A stretch of 64,000 bases of DNA from Amphiura filiformis (taxonomy: Eukaryota > Echinodermata > Ophiuroidea > Amphilepidida > Amphiuridae), in NCBI RefSeq assembly GCF_039555335.1, contig NC_092646.1, positions 27,767,780 through 27,831,779 on the forward strand, in the 5' to 3' direction. Shown here one piece after another: positions 19,175 through 32,947 of this stretch. The notes below the pieces were generated by a model, which ran no database searches, had not been told where the DNA came from, and saw only the letters and a program-made list of their open reading frames with translations. The position numbers and the translations under genes are program-made. Each line of letters starts with the position of its first letter. Positions within the stretch are counted from its first letter, which is position 1.

Positions 19175-19819
19175 ATAATTGAAGGGGTGGGTGTAATATA
19201 GTCCTAACCCTCCCCTGTTAGTTACTACTGGTTTCAAATCAGTTGCAGTTAAAACATATAGATTGGACAACTACTTAATCCATTTTGATAAAAAAAGTAA
19301 TCCTTATATTGTACTTATTAAAATAATGTGTAATTTTTGCACCAATATGAACTTATTGGCATGATTACAGCTATGTAATGTTCCCTGTTTTTCTTCAAAA
19401 AAGAAATGTGGGTTAGCACTATATTGCTACCGACTTTAAACCTGGGGTCCTAGATTTTCTATGAACAACAATTTTGATCTGGAATCATTGAGAGTGTGTT
19501 TCTTACATCAACAACGACTAGATTCGATATTTTTTCAAAGAAATATCCATCTCATAAGTACGTAGTTCTGGAAAGTAGTGTGGAATTCTTGGGGCAAAAA
19601 GATCCTAACCCACTAATTTACAAGTGACTGGTTTGTGTGTAAAAATTGTACGAATGATTTCAACAAAACATTTAGTCTGTTGAAGAAAGCCTATACTTTA
19701 TGCTTGTATACTTTACTTGTGTAAATTCTCATGTACTTGGTCAACAAAAACTTATCGTGAAACCAGTAACATGTGTTTTAGATGGGTTAGGACTTTATTA
19801 CACCCACCCCTTCAATTAT
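19175..19819. mobile_element. 645-bp MITE downstream of receptor B
   Basis: The left ATAATTGAAGGGGTGGGTGT is mirrored by ACACCCACCCCTTCAATTAT. The TIR extends about 33 bp, including AGTCCTAACCC with small differences. It is absent at the matching place downstream of receptor A. It has no coding capacity. Confidence 0.87.
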
Positions 19820-20044
19820 CACAAAATATTGACATGCGAATAGTACAGTTTTGAATATTACACAAGATGACCAAGATAAAAAGAAAGAGGTTTCCTTCCA
19901 AAAACATTCAATCATAACCTCATCAATGAATATTTACATGATGATGTTTAAAGTGCTATCTATTGCATGATGAATTTACATGCGCTGCTTTAAATTTGCA
20001 TTTTATGTATCTATGAATATTCTCAATCATCCAGGTAGTTGAAT

Positions 20045-20496
20045 AAAGTTAGATTAGGTTATAAATCTTATCAACTGGACTTACTGTTTTTGTTGACTGC
20101 AGTATCACGTCATCTCTGATGCTTCATCGATCAGGCCTAGTGATGTGAATTGGCTCTGTGTTATTAACCTGTGACGTCACGGTGGTAGGAGCATACTTTT
20201 GAGGATAAAGACGTTATTGTGCTCGACAAAGAACATAGGTGGTTCGAAAGAGGGGTAAAGGAAGCAATTTATGTTCGCAGGGAGGAACCAACTTTGAATC
20301 GCGGAGGGGGACTACGACACAACTTGTCTCACAGCTACGAACCAACCATCAGGAATATTCCTCGGCAACTCCAGTGTGAGGTCAATAACACAGAGCCAAT
20401 TCACATCACTAGGCCTGATGAAGCGTCAGAGATATGACGTGTTGTCAACAAAAACAGTAAGTCCAGTTGAAAAGATTAATAACCTAATCTAACTTT
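20045..20496. mobile_element. 452-bp inverted-repeat element carrying a retroelement tail
   Basis: The arms AAAGTTAGATTAGGTTATAA and its complement at the right end are about 150 bases long. The right arm is also the 3' end of a protein-coding fragment (20219-20437), so the inverted arm seems to be a duplicated, flipped copy of the retroelement terminus. Confidence 0.75.
20219..20437 (+). pseudogene. C-terminal fragment of a reverse transcriptase/GIY-YIG type retroelement protein
   Basis: The frame begins inside a remnant and reads WFERGVKEAIYVRREEPTLN, then RGGGLRHNLS and a short tail to TGA. The pattern of a residue run ending in KEAIxVRxxxPxLNRxxG is one I associate with the C-terminal end of retroelement proteins (Penelope-like GIY-YIG region or similar) in invertebrates. 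No upstream reverse transcriptase domain remains. Family assignment is from memory, not a search. Confidence 0.5.
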
Positions 20497-20499
20497 GCA

Positions 20500-21340
20500 T
20501 TTTATGCTTCACTGATTTTTCGGACTTTATGTTTGTCTCTCGATTGCATTCATAGAATTTGGTTATGCTTTCTATCTTATTCATTCATACTTTTCTAGCA
20601 TTTCATCAACGTTAACATTTGCAGCTCAATTTATTACTGGTTTATACCTTTCTTTTTCCTTTAAGTTTTACCTGATATTTGCTGCAACATTAAGGGGTTA
20701 CGACGTGTTGTTGGTCGAAGCAGCCAAAAATAAGATTTTCATTATTTAAATCAATATATTATTGAAAAATAACACTTTGACGTTTTGCCAAAGTTCCTTC
20801 TACAAATCATATACTTTGAAAATGTGCTTTATTCATTTAAAGTGTTGTTGTTTCAGCCCTCTTTACAACATAACTCAAGAACCACAGGACCTACAAAAGT
20901 ATATCTGTGATATTTGAATTCTTCTACATGTTCGCTATGACCAATGCATTTTTGCCAAAGCTCACTACCATTCGCAAGATGCTGTGAACTACCAAATTGC
21001 AACAGTTTAAAATAGTTGATAACCTTAAACTTTATTTATATCTTTTATTATCAAGTATGGGTTCATAATCATGTAACCTTACTTAAACATTGAATATTGT
21101 ATTTATGCTATAGACTTGTTATGTAACCATCAAATGGGTGCCACAACTCTACACGCTTTGCGTTTCTATGGCATCCACATCTCTCACACCACCTTCAAAA
21201 GTATTATTTTGTAATATTAATATTAGTATCTCAATTGTAAATTATTTTGCATTGCTTTTTGTATATTGTTTCTAATTTATTACAAAACGTTTTCTCTGCC
21301 CCCCCCCCATCCATAGGGCCTATTTTTATTGAGACACCCT
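20500..21340. other. Unclassified non-coding spacer
   Basis: AT-rich sequence with no repeat partner or gene that I recognise. A short C run (21299-21309) precedes the satellite. Confidence 0.6.
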
Positions 21341-21744
21341 GTATATTATATCGCAGTCACATTATTGAGACCCGCCACATCATTGATCCTTCTTTCTTCA
21401 TACTACACTAGTCAATGGTATCATCTGCAATTCTATATTATATCTTCATCTCTTTATTTGAGCCCCGTCACATCATTGATCCTTATTTCATAACACACCA
21501 GTTAATGTTAATACCAATGTTAACATCTGCAATCCTATACTATACCCCAGTTACATCCTTGATCTCCAACTCTTTATTTGAGCCCCGTCACATCAATGAT
21601 CTTTATTAATTTTCTTCACACTACACTAGTCAATGTTAACACTTGCAATTGTATACTATAGCGCAGTCACATCTTTGATCTTCATCTCTTTATTTGAGCC
21701 CTGTCACATCATTGTGATGATGTGACAGGGCTCAAAGGCTGTCC

Positions 21745-23700
21745 CTATTGGGTCACTCCATATGAAATCAAGGAGGCGTCCCACCTGACCCCTTCAGATT
21801 TGCTTTATATTGTAGTCATATGTTGTACCTGTAAAAATATTAAAAACCTGCAAATTTGAGGTCTGTAGCTCTTACGGATTTTCTGTGGCAGCCATTTAAA
21901 GTTGGAGTAGGTGGGTCTAAATTTGGACCAAAAAGTTGCCCTTTAAATAAATTTCATCTTTGGGAGTCTGTGCCTTCTTTATAAAAAGAAAGAGAGGTCT
22001 GAAACTTTGTATACAAACTAATTGCATGCCCAATTTGTCAAAAAATAAAAAATAAAAAAATTCTGTAATTGCGCGTTGTATCACGGGGTCATTAAATATG
22101 CAAGAAAAAATGTAATGTTTTGTAAACTGGCAAGTTTAGCCCCCCTAAATTCACATTTTTTGTCAGATTAATTATTTGTTGTTATCACTGATGCTATGTA
22201 TAGCATAAATACAATGCATATCAAAAATTGAGGTCACAACTCATTTACATTTCGAACAGCGCCCTCACGAAGATGAAATTTATTGCAAATTCAACATTTT
22301 CAGGGGCCCAAAGTCGATGTGGTCCACCTTCAAAATTTATAAAACATCACTTTTATATAACTACTAGTCTTGAATTACAACTTTGGTAAGTCCCAGTAAT
22401 TGTATAGGTTGATTTCATATAAAATGACAAGCCCAAAGTTGACCATTTTCTTATGATTGCATGTAGTGCAAATGTGCCGAATTCGGAAGGCTTGAAAGTC
22501 AAATTGGCCACAATATTGAAAATAATGATTAGATGAGTAGTTATTGGTCCTATTTACTTTTATTTCCATTTCATTTTCAATATATACAGATTTTCTATGG
22601 TAGCCATTTAAAATTGGTGTATATGAACATTAATGCAAATTCACCATTTTCAGGGGGTCCAAAGTCGATGTGGTCAACCTACAAAATTTATAAAACATCA
22701 CTTTTATATGACTACTGGTCTTAAATTACAACTTTGCTCAATCCCAGTAATTTTATAGGTTGACTTCATATAAAACAACAAGCCCAAAGTTGACCATTTT
22801 CTTATGATTGCATGTACTGCAAATGTGCCGAATTCGGAAGGTTTAAAAGTCAAAATGGCCACAATATTGAAAATAAATGACTAGATGCGTAGTTATTGGC
22901 CCTATTTACTTTTATTTCATTTTATTTTCAATATTGGGGCCAATTTGACTTTCAAGCCTTCCGAATTCGGCACATTTGCACTACATGCAATCATAAGAAA
23001 ATGGTCAACTTTTGGCTTGTTGTTTTATATGAAGTCAACCTATACAATTATTGGGACTTAGCAAAGTTGGAATTTAAGACTAGTAGTTATATAAAAGTGA
23101 TGTTTTATAAATTTTGAAAGTGGACCACATCGACTTTGGGGCCCCTGAAAATGTTGAATTTACAATAAATGTCATCTTCGTGAGGGCGCTGTTCGAAATG
23201 TAAATGAGTTGTGACCTCAATTTTTTGGATATGCATTGTATTTATCCTATATATAGCATCAGTGATAACAAAAAATAATTAATGTGACAAAAAATGTGAA
23301 TTTAAGAGGGTTAAACTTGCCAGTTTACAAAACCTTGCATTTTTTCTTGCATATTTAATGACCCCATGACACAACGCGCAATTACAGAATTTTTTTATTT
23401 TTTATTTTTTTGACAAATTGGGCATGCAGTTAGTTTGTATACAAAGTCTTAGACCTCTCTCTCTTTTTATAAAGAAGGCACAGACTCCCAAAGATGAAAT
23501 TTATTTAAAGGGCAACTTTTGGGTCCAAATTTAGACCCCCTACTCCAACTTTAAATGGCTGCCACAGAAAATCCGCAAGAGCTACAGACCTCAAATTTGC
23601 AGGTTTTAATATTTTTACAGGTACAACATATGACTAAAATATAAAGCAAATCTGAGGGGGTCAGGTGGGCGCCTCCTTGATTTCATATGGAGTAACCCTA
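21745..23700. mobile_element. 1.96-kb foldback element inside the satellite
   Basis: The outer arms CACTCCATATGAAATCAAGG and its mirror near 23670-23690 enclose long complementary arms. The middle holds three copies of a ~220-bp module (about 22314-22535 and 22660-22877 direct, 22920-23140 inverted; marker GTGCCGAATTCGGAAGG). No transposase frame is visible. Confidence 0.88.
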
Positions 23701-23744
23701 TTCTGACCCTATTATAGTTACGCTCAATTATCCCTATTCTTTCT

Positions 23745-24470
23745 TCTTTCTTCTTCTTCCCTTCTTTGCTTTCTATAATCTAGTCGGATAACTTGTATTG
23801 TATTGTTTTGTCCCCTATACCGCCACCAGTTTATACACATGATAAATTATATTTGATTAATTATTGAGGTCCCTGCAGCTTCACGCTATGCGTTTAGCAG
23901 GGTCCTCGTCAGTCAATATTATTTTAGTCACATTATTATTATATGTGACCGTACAGCACTGAATGAGCCGTAAATGTCCTCAATTGTATTCTGAGTTACA
24001 GTGTAAAATGGGCATGAAGGTCATATTCATAGGTATTTCAATTTGGTGCTACGTGTATCTCATTAAATGAGGTACACGTAGCACCAAATTGAGGTACCTA
24101 TGAATACGACCTTCATGCCCATTTTACACTGTAACTCAGAATACAATTGAGGACATTTACGGCTCATTCGTGCTGTACGGTCACATATAAGATAAATTAT
24201 CTGATTTGTAAATTGCCTATATCCACATATAAACACATTATTATATATTGTATATTAACGTCATGAACAGTAATATTATATATTACATAGATTATGTATT
24301 CAAGTTATATTAACCATCACAAATTATTATCAATATATCTTTTTGTTAATATTATTGCAATTTACTCTTATTATTAATTGTTATTATATGTTATTATGTT
24401 ATTATTATATATGCTATGCTATGTATGATATTGATTGATAAAATAAATTTGAACTTTGAACTTTGAACAT
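23745..24470. mobile_element. LINE-like 3' end, interrupted by a hairpin MITE
   Basis: It ends in the iterated tail GAACTTTGAACTTTGAAC, typical of non-LTR retrotransposon 3' termini. The upstream part (TTGTCCCCTATACCGCCACC and a GTCCCTGCAGCTTCACGC stem) looks like a 3' UTR. The hairpin MITE 23940-24189 splits it. No protein-coding part is left. Confidence 0.55.
23940..24189. mobile_element. 250-bp near-perfect hairpin MITE
   Basis: It runs from TATATGTGACCGTACAGCAC to its complement GGTCACATATA. The whole element is a palindrome with a tiny centre near TCATTAAATGA, so the RNA or single strand would fold into one stem of about 120 bp. Confidence 0.92.
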
Positions 24471-25527
24471 TGATCCTTATTTCTTCACACTACACTAGTC
24501 AATGTTAACATCTGCAATTCTATACTAAACCCCAGTTACATCCTTGATCTTCATCTCTTTAATTGAACCCCGTCACATCCTTGATCCTTATTTCTTCACA
24601 CTACATTAGTCAATGTTAACATTCTGCAAATATCCTATACTATACCCCAGTTACATCCTTGATCTTCATCTCTTCAATTGAACCCCGTCACATCCTTGAT
24701 CCTTATTTCTTCACACTACATTAGTCAATGTTAACATTCTGCAAATATGCTATACTATACCCCAGTTACATTCTTGAACTTCATCTCTTTATTTGAGCCC
24801 AGTCACATCCTTGATCCTTATTTTTTCACACTGCACTAGTCAATGTTAACATCTGCAATTCTATACTATAGCGCAGTCACATCCTTGATCTTTATTTCTT
24901 CACACTACACTAGTCAATGTTAACATCTGCAATTTTATACTATACCCCAGTTACATCCTTGACCTTCACCTCTTTATTTGAGCTCCATCACCTCCTTGAT
25001 CCTTATTTCTTCACACTACACTAGTCAATGTTAACATCTGCAATCCTATACTAAACCCCAGTTACATCCTTGATCTTCAACTTTTTATTTGAGCCCCGTC
25101 ACATCCTTGATCCTTATATCTGCACATTGCACTAGTCAATGTTAACACCTGCAATTTTTTACTAGAGCGCAGTCACATCTTTGATCTTCATCTCGTTATT
25201 TGAGCCCCGTCACATCCTTGATCCTTATTTCTTCACACTACACTAGTCAATGTTAACATCTGCAATTCTATACTATAGCGCAGTCACATCCTTGATCGCT
25301 TTATTTGAGCCCCGTCACATCCTTGATCCTTATTTCTTCACATTACACTAGTCAATGTTAACATCTGCAATTCTATAGTAAAGCGCAGTAACAGTAACAT
25401 CCTTGATCTTCAACACTTTATTTGTCACGGCCTTGATCCTCATTTCTTCACACTACACTAGTCAATGTTAACATCTGCAATTCTATACTATAGCGCAGTC
25501 ACATCCTTGATCTTCATCTCTTTATTT

Positions 25528-28430
25528 GAGCTCCGTCACATCCTTGATCCATATTTCTTCACATTACACTAGTCAATGTTAACATCTGCAATTCTATAGT
25601 ATAGCTCAGTAACAGTAACATCCTTGATCTTCAACTCTTTATTTAAGCCCGTCACATCCTTGATCCTTATTTCTTCACACTACACTAGTCAATGTTTACA
25701 TCTGCAATTCTATACTATAGCGCAGTCACATCCTTGATCTTCATCTCTTTATTTGAGCCCCGTCATACCCTTGATCCTTATTTCTTCACACTACACTAGT
25801 CAATGTTAACATCTGCAATTCTATACTATAGCGCAGTCATATCCTTCATCCTTATTTTTTCACACTACACTAGTCAATGTTAACATCTGCAATTCTATAC
25901 TATAGCGCAGTAATATTCTTGATCTTCATCTCTTTATTTGTGCCCCGTCACATCCTTGATCCTTATTTCTTCACACTACATTAGTCAATGTTAACATCTC
26001 CAATTCTATACTATAGCGCAGTCACAACCGTGATCTTCATCTCTTTATTTGAGCCCCGTCACATCCATGATCCTTATTTCTATACACTACATTAGTCAAT
26101 GTTAACATCTGCAATTCAATACTATTATAGCGCAGTCACATGCTTGATCTTCATCTCTTTATATGAGATCCGTCATATCCTTGATCTTCATCTCTTTATT
26201 TGAGCCCCGCCACATCCTTCATCCTTCAGTTTCTTCACACTACACTAGTCAATGTTAACATCTGCAATACTATACTATGGCGCAGTAGCATCCTTGATCT
26301 CCGTCTCTTTATTTGAGCCCCGTCATATCGTTAACCCTTATTCCTTTAAACTACACTAGTCAATGTTAATATCTGCAATTGTATACTATAGCGCAGTCAC
26401 ATCCTTGATCTTCATCTCTTTATTTGAGCCCCGTCACATCCTTGATCCGTATATCTTCACACTACACTAGTGTTAACACCTGCAATTTGTTTCTATAGCG
26501 CAGTCACATCCTTGATCTTCATCTCTTTATTTCAGATCCGTCATATCCTTGATCCTTATTTCTTCACACTACACTAGTCAATGTTAACATCTGCAATTCT
26601 ATACTATAGCGCAGTCACATCCTTGATCTTCAACTCTGTGCCCCATCACATCCTTGATCCTTATTTCTTCACACTACACTAGTCAATGTTAACATCTGCA
26701 ATTCAATAGTATAGCGCAGTCACATCCTTGATCTTCATCTCTGAATTTGAGCCCCGTCACATCCTTGATCCTTATTTCTTCACACTACACTAGTCAATGT
26801 TAACATCTGCAATTCTATACTATAGCGCAGTCACATCCTTGATCTTCAACTCTGTGCCCCATCACATCCTTGATCCTTATTTCTTCACACTACACTAGTC
26901 AATGTTAACATATGCAATTCTATAGTATAGCGCAGTCACATCCTTGATATTTTTCTCTGAATTTGAGCCCCGTCACATCCTTGATCCTTATTTCTTCACA
27001 CTACACTAGTCAATGTTAACATCTGCAATTCTATACTATAGCGCAGTCACATCCTTGATCTTCATCTCTTTATTTGAGCTCCGTCACATCCTTGATCCAT
27101 ATTTCTTCACATTACACTAGTCAATGTTAACATCTGCAATTCTATAGTATAGCTCAGTAACAGTAACATCCTTGATCTTCAACTCTTTTTTTAAGCCCGT
27201 CACATCCTTGATCCTTATTTCTTCACGCTACACTAGTCAATGTTTACATCTGCAATTCTATACTATAGCGCAGTCACATCCTTGATCTTCATCTCTTTAT
27301 TTGAGCCCCGTCATACCCTTGATCCTTATTTCTTCACACTACACTAGTCAATGTTAACATCTGCAATTCTATACTATAGCGCAGTCATATCCTTCATCCT
27401 TATTTTTTCACACTACACTAGTCAATGTTAACATCTGCAATTCTATACTATAGCGCAATAATATTCTTGATCTTCATCTCTTTATTTGTGCCCCGTCACA
27501 TCCTTGATCCTTATTTCTTCACACTACATTAGTCAATGTTAACATCTCCAATTCTATACTATAGCGCAGTCACAACCGTGATCTTCATCTCTTTATTTGA
27601 GCCCCGTCACATCCATGATCCTTATTTCTATACACTACATTAGTCAATGTTAACATCTGCAATTCAATACTATTATAGCGCAGTCACATGCTTGATCTTC
27701 ATCTCTTTATATGAGATCCGTCATATCCTTGATCTTCATCTCTTTATTTGAGCCCCGCCACATCCTTCATCCTTCAGTTTCTTCACACTACACTAGTCAA
27801 TGTTAACATCTGCAATACTATACTATGGCGCAGTAGCATCCTTGATCTCCGTCTCTTTATTTGAGCCCCGTCATATCGTTAACCCTTATTCCTTTAAACT
27901 ACACTAGTCAATGTTAATATCTGCAATTGTATACTATAGCGCAGTCACATCCTTGATCTTCATCTCTTTATTTGAGCCCCGTCACATCCTTGATCCGTAT
28001 ATCTTCACACTACACTAGTGTTAACACCTGCAATTTGTTTCTATAGCGCAGTCACATCCTTGATCTTCATCTCTTTATTTGAGCCCCGCCACATCCTTCA
28101 TCCTTCAGTTTCTTCACACTACACTAGTCAATGTTAACATCTGCAATACTATACTATGGCGCAGTAGCATCCTTGATCTCCGTCTCTTTATTTGAGCCCC
28201 GTCATATCGTTAACCCTTATTCCTTTAAACTACACTAGTCAATGTTAATATCTGCAATTGTATACTATAGCGCAGTCACATCCTTGATCTTCATCTCTTT
28301 ATTTGCGCCCCGTCACATCCTTGATCCGTATATCTTCACACTACACTAGTGTTAACACCTGCAATTTGTTTCTATAGCGCAGTCACATCCTTGATCTTCA
28401 TCTCTTTATTTCAGATCCGTCATATCCTTG
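25528..28430. repeat. Higher-order duplications of the satellite
   Basis: A block with private variants (GAGCTCCGTC at 25528; TGGCGCAGTAGCATCC near 26279) recurs 1548 bp downstream (27076 and about 27827). Part of it recurs again 331 bp later (about 28158). 1548 and 331 are close to 14 and 3 units. Confidence 0.85.
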
Positions 28431-29729
28431 ATCCTTATTGTTCACACTACACTAGTCAATGTTAACATTCTACAATCCTATACTATGCTCCAGTTACATC
28501 CTTGATCTTCATCTCTTCACACTACACTAAACAATGTTTAATATAACAACTGCAATTTTATACTATAGCGCAGTCACATCCTTGAATTTCATCTCTTTAT
28601 TTGAGCCCCTTCACATCCTTGATTATATCTTCACACTACACTAGTCAATGTTAGCATCTGTAATTTTATAGTATAGCGCAGTCATATCCTTGATCTTCAT
28701 CTCTTTATTTGAGCTCCGTCACATCCTTGATCCTTATTTCTTCACACTACACTAGTCAATGTTAACATCTCCAATTCTATACTATAGCGCAGTCACCTCC
28801 TTGATCTTCATCTCCTTATTTGAGCCCCGTCACATCCTTAATCTTTATTTCTTCACATTACACTAGCCAACGTTAACATCTGCAATTCTATACTATATCG
28901 CAGTCACATCCTTGATCTTCATCTTATTTATTTGAGCCCCGTCACATCCTTGATCCTTATTTCTTCACACGACACTAGTCAATGTAAACATCTGCAATTC
29001 TATACTATAGCGCAGTCACATCCTTGATCTTCATCTCTTTATTTGAGCCCCGTCACATCCTTGATCTTTATTACTTCACAGTACAATAGTCAATGTAAAC
29101 ATCTGCAATTCTATACTATAGCGCAGTCACATCCTTGATCTTCAACTCTTTATTTGAGTCTCTTCACGTCCTTGATCCTTATTTCTTCACACTACACTAG
29201 TCAATGTTAACATCTGCAATTCTATACTATAGCGCAGTCACATCCTTGATCTTCATCTCTTTATTTGAGCCCCGTCACATCCTTGATCTTTATTACTTCA
29301 CACTACATTAGTCAATGTTAACATCTCCAATTCCATACTATAGCGCAGTCACATCCGTGATCTTCATCTCTTTATTTGAGTCTCTTCACGTCCTTGATCC
29401 TTATTTCTTCACACTACATTAGTCAATGTTAACATCTCCAATTCTATACTATAGCGCAGTCACATCCGTGATCTTCATCTCTTTATTTGAGCCCCGTCAC
29501 ATCCATGATCCTTATTTCTATACGCAGTCACATCATTGATCTTCATCTCTTTATTTGAGCCCCGTCACATCCTTGATCTCAATTTTTTCACACTACACTA
29601 GTCAATGATAACACCTGCAATTTTATACTATAGCATAGCCACATCCTTGATCGTCATCTCTTTATTTGAGCCCCGTCACATCCCGGGTCACATCCTTGAT
29701 CCTTATTCCATTCTTCTTCACACTACATT

Positions 29730-30027
29730 TCGTCGGTCGCAACACATAGTGGCGTACGTGAAGGACAAAATACGTTTCCGAGCAAATCGTTTTTGAGGGA
29801 TATGCTACTAGTAACAGAGTCGATACGTCTCCCCTATCATCCCTCAGTGTCCCGATTCCATTTGAAATTGTAGTTTAAGGTTCAAACTATTAAACTGTAT
29901 TGTTAATAGTTAACAAGGAATAACTATTATATGATAATAGCTAGCTCTAAACTTATACGCCACTATGTGAAACGGAAAATTTGGAAAATCACTCTACGCC
30001 AGCGCCATTATGTGTTGTGACCGACGA
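29730..30027. mobile_element. 298-bp MITE, TIR TCGTCGGTCRCAACACATA
   Basis: The left TCGTCGGTCGCAACACATAG and right TATGTGTTGTGACCGACGA are complementary for about 25 bases with two mismatches. It is inserted in the satellite, with part of the host unit missing at the junction. Confidence 0.85.
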
Positions 30028-31810
30028 TTTGCAATTCTATACTATAGTCACATCCTTGATCTTCATCTCTTTATTTGTACCCCGTCACATCCTTGATCCT
30101 TATTTCTTCACACTACACTAGTCAGAGTTAACATATGTAATTCTATAGTATAGCGCAGTCACATCCTTGATCTTCATCTCTTTATTTGAGCCTCGTCACA
30201 TCCTTGATGCTTATTTCTTCACCTTGCACTAGTCAATGTTAACACTTGCATTTTTTTTACTATAGTGCAGTCACATCCTTGATCTTCATGTCTTTATTTG
30301 AGCCCATCACATCCTTGATCCTTATTTCTTCACACTGCACTAGTCAATGTTAACATTCTGCAAATATCCTATACTATACCCCAGTTACATCCTTGATCTT
30401 CTTGGGCCCCGTCACATGCTTGATCCTTATTTCTTCACACTACACTAGTCAATGTTAACATCTGCAATACTATACTATATGGCGCAGTAGCATCCTTGAT
30501 CTCCATTTCTTTATTTGAGCCCCGTCATATCGTTGACCTTTATTCCTTTATACTACACTAGTCAATGTTAATATCTGCAATAATTCTATACTAAAGCGCA
30601 GTCGCATCCTTGATCCTCATCTCTTTATTTGCGCCTCGTCACATTCTTGATCCTTCTTTCGTCATACGTAGTCAAAGTTAACATCTCCAAATTATTCTAT
30701 ACTGTATCTGATCCTTATTTCTTCACATTACACTAGTCAATGTTAACACCTGCAATTTTTTACTAGAGCGCAGTCACATCTTTGATCTTCATCTCTTTAT
30801 TTGAGCCCCGTCACATCCTTGATCCTTATTTCTTCACACTACACTAGTCAATGTTAACACCTGCAATTTTTTACTAGAGCGCAGTCACATCTTTGATCTT
30901 CATCTCTTTATTTGAGCCCCGTCACATCCTTGATCCTTATTTATTCACACTACACTAGTCAATGTTAACACCTGCAATTTTTTACTAGAGCGCAGTCACA
31001 TCTTTGATCTTCATCTCTTTATTTGAGCCCCATCACATCCTTGATCCTTATTTCTTCACACTACACTAGTCAATGTTAACATTCTGCAAATATCCTATAC
31101 TATACCCCAGTTACATTCTTGAACTTCATCTCTTTATTTGAGCCCAGTCACATCCTTGATCCTTATTTCTTCACACTGCACTAGTTAATGTTAACACCTG
31201 CAATTTTTTTACTATAGCGCAGTCACATCCTTGATCTTCGTCTCTTTATTTGAGCCCCAACACATCCTTGATCCTTATTTCTTCACACTACACTAGTCAA
31301 TGTTAACATCTCCAATTCTATACTATAGCGCAGTCACCTCCTTGATCTTCATCTCCTTATTTGAGCCCCGTCACATCCTTAATCTTTATTTCTTCACATT
31401 ACACTAGCCAACGTTAACATCTGCAATTCTATACTATATCGCAGTCACATCCTTGATCTTCATCTTATTTATTTGAGCCCCGTCACATCCTTGATCCTTA
31501 TTTCTTCACACGACACTAGTCAATGTAAACATCTGCAATTCTATACTATAGCGCAGTCACATCCTTGATCTTCATCTCTTTATTTGAGCCCCGTCACATC
31601 CTTGATCTTTATTACTTCACAGTACAAACAAAATATATTTTCATTGTAGACTTTAAAAAGTGTATATTTTTTTCATTTGAGCATAATCTAGCAGTTGATG
31701 TTGTTGTTGCAAACTGTGCGCGCAGTAATAAAACAATAATTTAAAATATTTTGTTTTTCTGATGACTTGCAGTTAATGTAAGATGTCTATTTGTGTGGAT
31801 ATAGTGTAAA

Positions 31811-31838
31811 TGATGATGATGATGATGATGACGATGAC

Positions 31839-31889
<51 letters not shown>
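31811..31889. repeat. (GAT)n microsatellite
   Basis: About 26 GAT/GAC triplets inside the 1.54-kb element. Confidence 0.97.
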
Positions 31890-31892
<3 letters not shown>

Positions 31893-32779
31893 TAATACAA
31901 ATAATGTCAGATGATTATTAGAGTCGTGATGGTGATGATGATGGCAGTGATGAGGAATTTAATTTAGTATGAATTTTCCACCCCCCCTCCCGCACCCACC
32001 AGTCAATGTTGTTTTGATACTGAGTCAGGAACGGACAATTGGTCTAGTATTGGCTCCAACATTGGGTTCTATTAGACTCCTAAGAATAAAAAAATTAGGA
32101 TTCAAAATTGTAGAGTCCGAACACGGAGGCTGATCATAAGACCCAGATCAACATTGTTACGGGGGAGGGGGGTCGAATATCAGTTCATGGTCCTCAACTG
32201 TCCTAAGACTAGTTTCCGTACTTTGCGTTTTGTTTACAATTTTACAACATTTAAAAATAAAGTGGATTATTTACATTCGATTTAAAAATATTGTTTTAGA
32301 TAATGATTTGGAAATTCAAAATCATATTTGCCACACAAAGTGCATTTCTTTGAAGTGAATATAATTACATCCGAAATGAACGAATTCGGTGTTGTGTGCT
32401 ATGAGCCAAAAATGACATCATCTCTAAATACACAGTTCAGTGACCTCGAGGCCTCCATTCAACAAGAAAGTTAACCTGCTGTTATAGAAGATGCGTTATT
32501 ATACACAATACGCTCAGAGGTCAATTTATGAGTGCACAGACATTATAAGGTCAACAAACTATGTCTTTATAATTAGAACAGCATGGTCATCGGACCAAGG
32601 CCAAATCGACTTTTACGATGTTTATTGAAGAGATCAGATATGCATAATCTCACTTTGCGAGAAGATAAGGTCAACTTTTTCCATGTTAAAAATAGAATTA
32701 CATGCTAGCAGAGAAGATATAATAAACTTCTCTGATGCTAGGCATGTTTGTTCCTCTTTGTCGTTTGTGTATTAATTTT

Positions 32780-32791
32780 CATCATCATCAT

Positions 32792-32852
<61 letters not shown>

Positions 32853-32947
32853 GTCATCGTCATCATTATCATTATCATCATCATCATCGTCGTCGTCGTC
32901 GTCATCATCATCATCATCATCATATCATCATCATCACCATCATCATT
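32780..32947. repeat. (CAT)n microsatellite with CGT runs
   Basis: About 55 ATC/CGT triplets. Reading frames of poly-His, poly-Ile or poly-Met here are low-complexity artefacts. With the (GAT)n tract near the other end, it forms an inverted pair 900 bp apart. Confidence 0.97.
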
